A DNA stretch of 64,000 nt. Origin: Chryseobacterium cucumeris (GTDB lineage: Bacteria; Bacteroidota; Bacteroidia; Flavobacteriales; Weeksellaceae). Location: contig NZ_LUVZ01000034.1 in NCBI RefSeq assembly GCF_001593385.1, forward strand, positions 310,001 to 374,000. Reading direction: 5' to 3'. The notes beneath the pieces are model-generated. The model was not told the DNA's origin. It saw nothing but the letters and a program-made list of their open reading frames with translations, and searched no databases. Shown one piece after another: positions 1-8,608 of the stretch (the stretch's first letter is position 1; each line of letters opens with the position of its first letter). The position numbers were made by a program, and so were the translations under genes.

Positions 1-345
1 TATCCCATACACGGAATCAAAATCCTGCAATTTTTGCTGTAAATTCTGATAAGAACTTTCTTCATCCAGCTGATGCTGAAAGTAAGTAATATGAGCCTGA
101 AAACCTGCCCAGTCTTCAGAAGTTACTTTTTTTCTTGAGAAACTTTCAAGGTTTTCTCTGATATAATTTCTGAATTTTTCGTTGGTATTTTCTGCCCTTC
201 CCAATGCTACAATATTAAAGCCTTTGGGCATTCTGCCATCGATATATAAGTTATAAAATGCCGGAAAAAGTTTTCTTTTTGCCAGATCTCCTGTAGCACC
301 AAAAATAACGATAGTTGTTGGCTGCAAGATTCTATTTTGATTCAT
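1..345 (-). CDS. zwf: glucose-6-phosphate 1-dehydrogenase, N-terminal part (runs off left edge)
   Basis: Oxidises glucose 6-phosphate to 6-phosphogluconolactone, the first step of the oxidative pentose-phosphate pathway. Only the first 115 codons are in the window. Translating back from the ATG whose complement is at 343-345 gives an uninterrupted frame with the Rossmann nucleotide-binding motif GATGDLAKRKL at residues 16-26 and the downstream VALGR segment, both typical of the NAD(P)-binding domain of Zwf. The start lies 13 bases after the stop of gnd, so the two genes are almost certainly one transcript read leftwards, gnd first. Stop codon, active site and any lactonase gene lie outside the window. 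Confidence 0.93.
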   Translation of the reverse strand, partial: MNQNRILQPTTIVIFGATGDLAKRKLFPAFYNLYIDGRMPKGFNIVALGRAENTNEKFRNYIRENLESFSRKKVTSEDWAGFQAHITYFQHQLDEESSYQNLQQKLQDFDSVYGI

Positions 346-358
346 TTCTTCCGAATTT

Positions 359-1777
359 TTAATTGTTTGCACTTTGCCAAGAAGTATGGAAAACTCCCTC
401 TCTGTCAATACGCTGATACGTATGAGCTCCGAAATAATCACGCTGAGCCTGGATCAGATTCACAGGAAGAGATTCTGTAGTATAGGCATCAAAATATCCC
501 AAAGCCGTCTGGATTCCCAAACTTGAGATTCCGTTGGCAACGGCATATCCTGCTGTTTTTCTTAAAGCTTTGATTTTTGATTTTACCAGTTCTGAAATTT
601 CTTTATCAAGCAGAATATTAGAAAGGTTAGGATTTTGGGTATACGCTGAATAGAATTTTTCCAGCAATACTGAACGGATAATACATCCTCCTCTCCAGAT
701 TTTCACAACATCTTTCAATGGAATTTCAAAGCCGTATTCTTCAGATGCTTTTACCAGTAAAGATAAACCTTGTGCATAGCTGATTAAGGTAGAAAGGAAA
801 AGCGCATCGCCTACTTCCTTAATGAATAATTCTGTATTTTCCGGCTTTGTAATTTCGTTATCGGCATATATTTTTGAAGCCTGAACTCTTTCGGTTTTAT
901 AGGCAGATAAAATTCTTGAAGTTACAGCAATATCAATAGTAGGAATAGAAACTCCTATTTCCATAGCCTGCTCAGAAGTCCATTTCCCTGTTCCTTTCGC
1001 TCCTGCCTTATCTAAAATCTGATCTACAAGATAGCTATCTGTTAATGAGTCTTTTTGGGTAAAGATATCTCTGGTGATTTCAATAAGGAATGAGTTCATT
1101 TCACCATTATTCCATTCTTTGAAAACCTGATGGAGCTGTTCGTTATTTAGACCTGCTCCTCTTTTAAGAAGATCATAAGCTTCACTGATCAGCTGCATAA
1201 TTGCATATTCAATACCGTTATGTACCATTTTCACATAGTTTCCGGCAGATCCTTTTCCCATGTATGCTGTACATGCTTCGTTATCTACTTTTGCAGCAAT
1301 AGCTTCCAGCATTGGTTTCAGAAGTTTGAAGGCTTCCGGATCACCTCCCGGCATTATACTTGGTCCTTTTCTGGCCCCTTTTTCACCTCCTGACACTCCC
1401 ATTCCCATAAAATGCAGTTTTTTGGATGCCAGATCAGCCACACGTCTGTTGGTATCTTCAAAATAAGAATTCCCTGCATCAATCACGATATCACCTTCAC
1501 TTAAAAGTGGGGTAATATTTTCCAGCACAGCATCTACAGGTTTTCCTGCAGGAACCATAAGAATAATTTTTCTTGGAACTTCCAGTGCGGATACGAAATC
1601 TTCTAAAGAGCCTGTACCTTTTACCTTCATTTCTGAAGCAGCTCCGCCTTCTAATTCTTTCACTTTTTCCTGATCAAGGTCGAATCCTGCGATTGAAAAC
1701 CCGTTGTCAGCAATATTATAAAGCAGATTCCGCCCCATTACTCCAAGGCCAACCATCCCATAACTATATCTTTCCAT
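359..1777 (-). CDS. gnd: 6-phosphogluconate dehydrogenase, decarboxylating
   Basis: Oxidatively decarboxylates 6-phosphogluconate to ribulose 5-phosphate in the cytosol. The 472 residues match the usual length. The Rossmann loop GLGVMG is at residues 10-15, the substrate-binding VSGGEKGARKGP block at 128-139, and the catalytic Lys183 with His186-Asn187 in KMVHNGIE. The C-terminal tail has FGAHTYQRID and FHTSWQ, which reach into the neighbouring subunit in this family. Oddity: where NADP-specific enzymes carry an N-R-(S/T) motif after the second beta strand, this protein reads F-D-L-D (Asp33, Asp35), suggesting NAD rather than NADP preference. It is upstream of zwf in a two-gene unit. Confidence 0.97.
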   Translation of the reverse strand: MERYSYGMVGLGVMGRNLLYNIADNGFSIAGFDLDQEKVKELEGGAASEMKVKGTGSLEDFVSALEVPRKIILMVPAGKPVDAVLENITPLLSEGDIVIDAGNSYFEDTNRRVADLASKKLHFMGMGVSGGEKGARKGPSIMPGGDPEAFKLLKPMLEAIAAKVDNEACTAYMGKGSAGNYVKMVHNGIEYAIMQLISEAYDLLKRGAGLNNEQLHQVFKEWNNGEMNSFLIEITRDIFTQKDSLTDSYLVDQILDKAGAKGTGKWTSEQAMEIGVSIPTIDIAVTSRILSAYKTERVQASKIYADNEITKPENTELFIKEVGDALFLSTLISYAQGLSLLVKASEEYGFEIPLKDVVKIWRGGCIIRSVLLEKFYSAYTQNPNLSNILLDKEISELVKSKIKALRKTAGYAVANGISSLGIQTALGYFDAYTTESLPVNLIQAQRDYFGAHTYQRIDREGVFHTSWQSANN

Positions 1778-2004
1778 TATATTGGTATTAATATGAATTT
1801 TGTTATACAGACAATAAAATTACGGAAATGCCTATTATGAAAAAAATAAAAGGAAATAAAAAGTTGAGAGCACTTTTGTTTTTCTCTCATTTATAAGGCC
1901 CTAATATTCACATTTTCACATGATTTTGTGTTTACAGAATAAAATTCGATCATTAATATGGGAATGATCTATTAAAACAGTCTGTTTTTTGGCATAATTA
2001 AACT

Positions 2005-2012
2005 TATATTTG
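2005..2012 (+). promoter_or_regulatory. putative -7 promoter element for the gene at 2030
   Basis: The sequence TATATTTG fits the Bacteroidota -7 consensus TAnnTTTG and lies 17 bases before the ATG at 2030. This would give a very short leader. A clear TTTG -33 box at the preferred spacing is not seen; the nearest TTTG (1988-1991) is only 13 bases upstream. Confidence 0.45.
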
Positions 2013-2029
2013 CCAAAATTTATAAAGTA

Positions 2030-2389
2030 ATGAACTATAAACTTGAACTCAACACTCAGGAGCCTAATTCTAAAATCGTTTTTAATAATATCATATTTGA
2101 TTCGTTCAAGATTAATATAGTTGAAAGATATATCGGGTCAATGAAGGCTCGTCCTACATTATGCGAGGTTTTATTTAAAGTAAGAACTTTAGATAATGTC
2201 ATTATCAACAGAAAAGACGGTAATATAAGAGTAAAGATAAAGGGTGATGATTTTGAAACATATCAGAAATTATCCAGAGACCTGAACTCTTATGAATACA
2301 AAAACAAACTGATTAACAGAAAAGAGGTGGAACAGAATTATGTTCATTTCATCCTGAGTTTAGTAATTACAAATTATCAGCTTAATTAA
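2030..2389 (+). CDS. hypothetical protein, 119 aa
   Basis: I do not recognise this protein. It is 119 residues, hydrophilic and lysine/asparagine rich, with no signal peptide, membrane segment or clear motif, so a cytosolic location is likely. The ATG follows a plausible TAnnTTTG promoter box by 17 bases. It stands alone: gnd is divergent on the left and a LuxR-type regulator on the right is on the opposite strand, so it forms its own transcript. A 10-base-stem hairpin follows at 2401-2434. The coding call rests on length, promoter and hairpin placement, not on homology. Confidence 0.6.
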   Translation: MNYKLELNTQEPNSKIVFNNIIFDSFKINIVERYIGSMKARPTLCEVLFKVRTLDNVIINRKDGNIRVKIKGDDFETYQKLSRDLNSYEYKNKLINRKEVEQNYVHFILSLVITNYQLN

Positions 2390-2400
2390 GCTGTTCCGGG

Positions 2401-2434
2401 CATTCTCCTTCTATCATTTTGCAGAGGGAGAATG
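2401..2434. terminator. hairpin between convergent genes
   Basis: The arms CATTCTCCTT (2401-2410) and AGGGAGAATG (2425-2434) pair with one G-T wobble. The hairpin sits 12 bases after the stop of the 119-aa gene and about 115 bases beyond the convergent regulator. No strong T-run follows, so it may be an mRNA 3'-end stabiliser rather than a classic rho-independent terminator. Confidence 0.5.
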
Positions 2435-2550
2435 TTCAGAAAACAATACACAGAAATCAACCGGTTTTTAATTAAAAACGGCAAGTTATACTGAGCGTTC
2501 TATTTTGATTCTCAGCCATTTCGAGCTGGAAATATTTAAAAAAGTATAGT

Positions 2551-3276
2551 TTAAATCAAATTATTCGTTATTACGTAGGATATTGCCTCGATGATATTCT
2601 TCACTCCAATTCTCTCAAACAATTTGCTTCTGTGAAACTTTATGGTACTTGGTGACACAAACAATTGTTCTGCAATTTCTTCTATTTTTAATCCCTGAAG
2701 ATAAAGCCGTATTATTTCTATTTCCCTTAATTTTAGGGCAACTTTAGATTCTTCTGTCCATTTTCCAGTGAAGAGATTATACTTCCAATAGGTTTCTGAG
2801 GTATTAGAAACGATCCTGATATTTCCCGCAGACCGGTTAAGAGAATAGGACACTACACAGACTATTTTGGAGATTTCTCCATCATCAAAGAGTTCTATAG
2901 GTGTAATCTTATGATTGACAAGCACATCTACACTGTTGGCATATTTAAGATGAAAATCATAGGTAATGGTATGTACTTTTTTTTCTTCAGGTGAAAGGCA
3001 TTCAAAAAACTTTAATCCGTTAGTACTTACTTTCTTTAATATGTCAAGATCTGCCTTCTTGGTGTATTTACGAAAAAAATTATAACCCATCTTTTCAACT
3101 TCAGCAGCACTTAAACCAGAAAAAAGAAGAGGATTCTCAGAAATAAACTCTAATTTTCTTGTTTTAAGATCTGCAATATAAACACAGCCCAGACTGGTTT
3201 CCGATACCGCTTTTAGTACATTAAGATACTTCTCTGATGCCTTTCCGGCATATAATGAATTATTTTTATCACTCAT
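2551..3276 (-). CDS. LuxR-family transcriptional regulator with PAS-like N-terminus
   Basis: A 241-residue cytosolic regulator. The C-terminal 60 residues form a GerE/LuxR helix-turn-helix, with LREIEIIRLYLQG leading into EEIAEQLFVSPSTIKFHRSKLF as the recognition region. The N-terminal 120 residues (YIADLKTRKLEFISENPLLF and following) resemble a PAS-type sensory fold, but I cannot identify a ligand or a phosphoacceptor receiver domain. The gene is transcribed away from the giant secreted-protein operon starting at 4050, across a 773-base AT-rich gap containing dyads. By position it is the likely regulator of that operon, but this is inference. No T9SS or membrane signals are present. Confidence 0.85.
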   Translation of the reverse strand: MSDKNNSLYAGKASEKYLNVLKAVSETSLGCVYIADLKTRKLEFISENPLLFSGLSAAEVEKMGYNFFRKYTKKADLDILKKVSTNGLKFFECLSPEEKKVHTITYDFHLKYANSVDVLVNHKITPIELFDDGEISKIVCVVSYSLNRSAGNIRIVSNTSETYWKYNLFTGKWTEESKVALKLREIEIIRLYLQGLKIEEIAEQLFVSPSTIKFHRSKLFERIGVKNIIEAISYVITNNLI

Positions 3277-4049
3277 ATTTTTGACATGATAATAAGATAT
3301 AAAACTTTTTTATTAGGTGACTTTTGCAAACATATTCATAATTAAGCTAAATAAAAAATCTATCAAAACTTAATTATAATTAAACTAAAAACTATAAATC
3401 ATTTATTTTGATAATAAAAAAATCTATACAACTTCATTTTATTACATTTTCAATACCCGGAAAATTACATTTCCGCACTTGTAGGGAGATAAAAAAATAG
3501 AAAGAATGGAAGAAAAATATTTATATAAATCATTATTTTTAAATAAAACTTGTATTTTTCTGTTTTGAAAGCATTTTGGGAAGATCAGTTTCTTATTAAT
3601 TCATCAATCTTTGATTTAAAACTATACAAAAGTATAGTCATATTAAGTTTTTATTAAATTATTTTTACCCAAGTCACAATCATAAAAACTAAACTAAGAA
3701 AACTATATAAAAATGAAAGAAATCAAAATACATTAAAAAATACAACAACCCATGCAGTAAAGTGAGTGATTTTTATAAAAAAATATAAAAAGACCACACC
3801 TCTGCAGCTGCCATTATTCCCACCTACTTAGACCCTACTACTTTTCTGTTTATCCGTTGATCACTTTTTATAAAAAGAGGTGATAAGGAAACATGATAAT
3901 ACACTTTAAACCAATTATTGTCTCTGTGATTGAAAAACAGAGGATTTTTCTATTGATTTCTGAACCAAATCTATAGAAGGATTCCCTATTTCTTTCGAAG
4001 AAGAACTTAAGTAAATTGAATAACAGACTCTAACTTAAAATGAAACTAT
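3277..4049. other. 773-base AT-rich divergent intergenic region with dyads
   Basis: No credible ORF on either strand. Two inverted repeats stand out: ACTATAC-AAAA-GTATAGT at 3621-3638, a perfect 7-4-7 dyad, and CTTTTTATAAAAAG at 3864-3877, a perfect 14-base palindrome flanked by TCAC and GGTGA. The region separates the LuxR regulator (left) from the surface-protein operon (right), so both promoters must lie here. Either dyad could be an operator. The rest is low-complexity A/T sequence. Confidence 0.55.
3621..3638. promoter_or_regulatory. perfect 7-4-7 inverted repeat, possible operator
   Basis: ACTATAC (3621-3627) and GTATAGT (3632-3638) are exact reverse complements separated by AAAA. It lies 345 bases before the regulator's start and 412 before the adhesin's start. 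A binding site for the neighbouring LuxR protein is possible but unproven. Confidence 0.4.
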
Positions 4050-7000
4050 ATGAGAAAAATTCTACCCATTATCTTATTTTTAATGACTTTTGCACATGCC
4101 CGGGGGCAAACCTGTGCACCAGTTCCAGTGCCGTTCTTACAGTCATTCAGTAGTGGAGCACTTCCCACATGCTGGATCAGCCAAAACCCCTCTTCCACTT
4201 CTACAAACGCTAATGTTAAGTGGAAATTTTCCGGATCAGCCGGATATGGAGCCACCGGAAACGGAGGGAAACCTGCCGGAACTTTTGCATGGGTTGATGC
4301 ATCTTCACCTTATGCAGGTGAACACACAGTTGAACTGATAAGCCCTCAGATCAACTTAGCGGGGTTAACCAATCCTTATATCAAATTTGAATGGTTTAAA
4401 GACCATTTAACCGGACTCAACGGTACAGTACCTGCTGCCGACAACAATCAGCTAAAACTTGCTGTAAATAACGGCTCCGGATGGATACAGGTCTGGTCTG
4501 GTGATACCAATTCTCCTGAATGGAGAACAGTTGGTGTTCCTCTGGCAGCAAGCTATGTGGGTGCAACCATTCAATTAAAATTTACCGTTGATAAGGATGT
4601 AGCAGGAAATGGTGATTTTTATGATGATGTATTATTAGATGAAGTTCAGGTAATACAAGCTCCTACATGTTTTGAACCTGTTACTCTGCCTGTATCTAAT
4701 ATTGCACCTACTTCTGCAACACTGAACTGGGCTGCTCCCCTTGCTCCTGCACCAGCTCCGGCCAATGGCTATGAATATTATTACAGTACAAACAGTACCC
4801 CTCCTGCAGCTGCAACACCAGGCATACCCAATCCCGGAACAAGTGCTAACATCAGCTCTCTGACTTCGGGTGCTACCTATTACTGGTGGATAAGATCTGT
4901 CTGTTCTGCAACGGATAAATCACCATGGGTTGCAGGCGCTCCTTTTACTCCAGGGCAGATTGGAGGAGGTACGGCTACTCATGCTTTTTTACCTGTATAT
5001 TCCTGTTCAGGATTTAATTATTCCCAACAGATTTATTTGGCTTCAGAGATTGGAGCCGCAGTAGGAACCAATAATTATATAACAGCCATCAGGTTTTTTG
5101 TTTCCACAACTGCAGCAACCCAAGCTAATTACAATCAATGGGTAGTGTATATGGGGAATACTTCACAAACAGATTTTGCAACCACTTCAAGCTGGATCTC
5201 TACCCCATCTTTAACACAGGTATATTCTGGCACTTTACCGGCAATGGTAGCTGGGACATGGGTTGAAATTCCTCTAAGCACACCATTCTTATGGGATGGT
5301 GTAAGCAATGTAGTGATAGGTGTTGATGAAAATTCAACAGGAACATCATGTACCGCCAACTGGGGAAGTTATTCTGCAGGAAATAACCGTGGGATGATTT
5401 ATTACAATTCAACGACCAATCCGGATCCGGCAAATCTTCCAACTGCAACAAGCAGATATGCTGTATTACCGAGGTTACAATTGACAGGAACAACGTTACC
5501 AAGTTGTACCAACACTCCTCCAGCCAATATTGCAGTAAATAATATTACAGCAACTTCAGCCAATGTTACCTGGACTGCCACAGCCAATGCCACATATGTT
5601 GTAAGATACAGAATACCTCCTTCCCTTACGTGGCAAACAATCAATGTAACAACTCCTTTTACTAATAGTGTAACGCTTACCTCTTTAACTGAACAGACCC
5701 AATACGAGGTAGAGATTGCAACCATTTGTGGAACGCAAGGGACATTTTCTGCTCCTGTAGGTTTTACAACACCTGCACTGACTTACTGTAATGGAGCAAC
5801 GGCAACAGTTACGAACGGTTATATCAACAATATCACCATGATTGGTACGAATGTACCTTTAACCAGTAATAACTCAGGGCCAACAACGTATACGGATTAT
5901 TCTACAGATCCTACAAAGACCATTACACTCCTGAGAAATTCAGTTAACAATACACTGTCTGTAGGAAGGTCAATTATATCAGGAACTTATTCTACCAATG
6001 CATGGATAGATTTTAACGGGGATGGTATTTTTGATAATAATCCGGCAACGAGTCCCGGAGGAGAAAGAATCATGAATCTTGGCTATTCAAGCACCACTCC
6101 CGTTACTGCTACATTTGATGTTCCTGCCAATGCCTATCTGGGAACAAGTAAAGTGAAAATGCGTGTTATTGTATATTCTCTCACTCCAGCCAATGCCTGC
6201 GGACCTTTCACCAGCAATGGAGAAGTGGAAGATTATTATGTAAAATTTATAGATTTACAGCCTTGTACTACAGCTGCTCCTACTACTATTGCGGTGAATA
6301 ACCTTACTCATAATTCTGCCTATGTATCATGGATTCCTACTGCTAATGCTACTTATATTATCAGATGGAGACAAGGAAGTACAGGAGCATGGCTTCCATC
6401 TGCAACAGGACAGACACTTCCGGCAGGACAAAGCTTTTATACCATAACAGGACTCACCGAGCAAACCGGATATCAGGTGCAAATTGCAACCATCTGTAAT
6501 GGAAACCAGGGAGTTTTTTCTCCAAGCGTAAGTTTTACAACTCCACCGTTAACGTATTGTAGTATGACCGGAACAGGAATTAACGATTACATTTCAAATG
6601 TGAAAGTTACCCCTGTCAACTTCCCGGTAATGGATAACCCATCAGTTCAAACAAATTATATCAGTTACACATCTGCTGCTACCCTTATTAATCTTGAAAT
6701 CGGTTCTCAGGGAAATCAACTGTCAGTCTCTAAAGAATGGGCAGGAACTCAATATGCCGATGCTGTCAATGCATGGATCGATTGGAACAGAGATGGAGTT
6801 TTCACAGATGCTGAGAAAATAATGACGTCTGCTGCCAGCACCACCACTCCAATAACAGCAACTTTTGATGTTCCTTCAACAGGAGTTTATACAGGATCTT
6901 TAACAACAACGATGAGAGTGGTAATGAAACGAACCAGTGCTCCTGTAATGTGTGCAGATGCAGCCAATGGTGAAGTAGAAGATTATGCGGTAAGATTAAG

Positions 7001-8558
7001 ACCATGCAGTAATGCAACACCCGGAAATCCCGTATTCACCAATATTACCCATAACTCTGTAAATATCAACTGGACAACTGCTACTAATAATAATGCTTTT
7101 ATTTTAGAATACAGACCTGTTACAAACCCTGTTTCTGCATGGGTTGCTTTAAACCTTTCTGTTTTAGGAGGGAATCCACCTGTAACAATCAACGCTTTAA
7201 CTCCTGCTACGACTTATGAGGTAAGAATTGCAGCGGTTTGTGGCGGTACAGGAATCGGAGTTTACACGCCTATTAAAACATTTACAACGAGATGTGATCC
7301 TACTCCACCATTTGTAACGATAAGTAATGTAACGTCAAACTCAGCTTTGATCACCTGGAATCCGGTTGTTCCAAGTGCCTCTTATATTTTAAGATGGCGT
7401 GAAGTAGGTACCGGCCCATGGAATACACCAACGATCCCTCAACCACCTGCAAATTCATACACGATTCAAAATCTTGATTCATTTAAAACGTATGAAGTAC
7501 AGGTTGCCAATATCTGTAATGGAGAAACAACAGCCAATCCGTGGTCTAATCCAAAAGTATTTACCACAGAAAGAATATGTGAAATTCCTCCTCCGGGGCT
7601 TATGATCACTCAGATTATGCCAACAACGGCAGAGGTTGTATGGGATCCTTTTCCGGGAGCCACTTATATACTGAAGTACAGAAAAGTAGGTATTCCGAGC
7701 TGGACAGAGGTTGTAGTTCCTACAAATACTTACACCATTACGGGTTTGCTGGAGCTCACTAAATACGAAATGCAGGTAGCCAATATCTGTAACGGAGTAC
7801 CGGGAAATTTTACAAAACTGTATTATTTTACAACTCCAACCGTCATCTACTGCCCGATGTCAGCAGCCAATTCTACAACAGAATTTATTTCAAAGGTTAC
7901 TGTAAAACCAAATGGCAATAAGGAAATGATTAATGAATCTCTTGCCTCTACGTATTCAAATTTCACAGGAAATCCTTTAAAGTTTATTGATTTAATTCAA
8001 GGATCAAAAGGTAATCAGATTACCATTGATAAAACTTTAAGTTCAGGAACTAACGCTGGTGTTGCAGTCTGGATCGATTTCAACAGAAACGGAGAATTTG
8101 ACATCAATGAAAGAATTCTGGCAGACGGACCTAATGGAACCCCAACAGCAAGTACAACTTTCTCTGTTCCTGACAATGCCTTCATAAGTATGACAGATTA
8201 TAAATATGTTGTGATGAGAGTCGCTTTACAGAAGGATGGTATTCCTGTGAACTGTACGAATTTCAAAGAAGGTGAGGTGGAAGATTATACGGTCAGAATA
8301 TCTAAACAACCTGTACCAAACTCTCTAAATCAGGCAGATATCCACATTTATCCCAACCCGGTAAGTTCAGTATTGTATGTAAAAAACATAAGCTTCAAAG
8401 CTCAATATAAAATTTACAGTGCTGCCGGAAGATTGATATCAAGTGGAATCATTCTGAACAATGCTATTGATGTGAGCAATCTTATCCACGGGATGTATAT
8501 GATCGAGATAGAAGATGGAGGAATAACCGTTCAGAAGAAGTTTATTAAAGAATCCTAA
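4050..8558 (+). CDS. giant secreted fibronectin III / GEVED surface protein, T9SS type A
   Basis: A 1502-residue exported protein, probably a cell-surface or released adhesin-like protein. A signal peptide covers about residues 1-20. A MAM/jelly-roll-like beta domain follows (about 25-205). Fibronectin III modules lie near 205-310, 490-575, 745-830, 985-1080, 1087-1174 and 1180-1264. Three GEVED modules each have a WID(F/W)N calcium-loop-like motif (about 650, 908 and 1340) and end in the diagnostic GEVEDY. The last 75 residues (IHIYPNPVSS onward) form a type A T9SS sorting domain ending KKFIKES. It is first in an operon with the genes at 8609 (50-base gap) and 11459. No catalytic domain is visible, so binding is more likely than hydrolysis. 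Confidence 0.9.
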   Translation: MRKILPIILFLMTFAHARGQTCAPVPVPFLQSFSSGALPTCWISQNPSSTSTNANVKWKFSGSAGYGATGNGGKPAGTFAWVDASSPYAGEHTVELISPQINLAGLTNPYIKFEWFKDHLTGLNGTVPAADNNQLKLAVNNGSGWIQVWSGDTNSPEWRTVGVPLAASYVGATIQLKFTVDKDVAGNGDFYDDVLLDEVQVIQAPTCFEPVTLPVSNIAPTSATLNWAAPLAPAPAPANGYEYYYSTNSTPPAAATPGIPNPGTSANISSLTSGATYYWWIRSVCSATDKSPWVAGAPFTPGQIGGGTATHAFLPVYSCSGFNYSQQIYLASEIGAAVGTNNYITAIRFFVSTTAATQANYNQWVVYMGNTSQTDFATTSSWISTPSLTQVYSGTLPAMVAGTWVEIPLSTPFLWDGVSNVVIGVDENSTGTSCTANWGSYSAGNNRGMIYYNSTTNPDPANLPTATSRYAVLPRLQLTGTTLPSCTNTPPANIAVNNITATSANVTWTATANATYVVRYRIPPSLTWQTINVTTPFTNSVTLTSLTEQTQYEVEIATICGTQGTFSAPVGFTTPALTYCNGATATVTNGYINNITMIGTNVPLTSNNSGPTTYTDYSTDPTKTITLLRNSVNNTLSVGRSIISGTYSTNAWIDFNGDGIFDNNPATSPGGERIMNLGYSSTTPVTATFDVPANAYLGTSKVKMRVIVYSLTPANACGPFTSNGEVEDYYVKFIDLQPCTTAAPTTIAVNNLTHNSAYVSWIPTANATYIIRWRQGSTGAWLPSATGQTLPAGQSFYTITGLTEQTGYQVQIATICNGNQGVFSPSVSFTTPPLTYCSMTGTGINDYISNVKVTPVNFPVMDNPSVQTNYISYTSAATLINLEIGSQGNQLSVSKEWAGTQYADAVNAWIDWNRDGVFTDAEKIMTSAASTTTPITATFDVPSTGVYTGSLTTTMRVVMKRTSAPVMCADAANGEVEDYAVRLRPCSNATPGNPVFTNITHNSVNINWTTATNNNAFILEYRPVTNPVSAWVALNLSVLGGNPPVTINALTPATTYEVRIAAVCGGTGIGVYTPIKTFTTRCDPTPPFVTISNVTSNSALITWNPVVPSASYILRWREVGTGPWNTPTIPQPPANSYTIQNLDSFKTYEVQVANICNGETTANPWSNPKVFTTERICEIPPPGLMITQIMPTTAEVVWDPFPGATYILKYRKVGIPSWTEVVVPTNTYTITGLLELTKYEMQVANICNGVPGNFTKLYYFTTPTVIYCPMSAANSTTEFISKVTVKPNGNKEMINESLASTYSNFTGNPLKFIDLIQGSKGNQITIDKTLSSGTNAGVAVWIDFNRNGEFDINERILADGPNGTPTASTTFSVPDNAFISMTDYKYVVMRVALQKDGIPVNCTNFKEGEVEDYTVRISKQPVPNSLNQADIHIYPNPVSSVLYVKNISFKAQYKIYSAAGRLISSGIILNNAIDVSNLIHGMYMIEIEDGGITVQKKFIKES

Positions 8559-8608
8559 TCTCTTTTGTCAATGAAATTTCAATTTTTAGAATCAAAATTC
8601 TGTAATTC

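Noticed and set aside
5200..5725. Overlapping minus-strand frames of about 100 codons
   Set aside because: Shadows of the giant adhesin gene; no start context or recognisable protein features.
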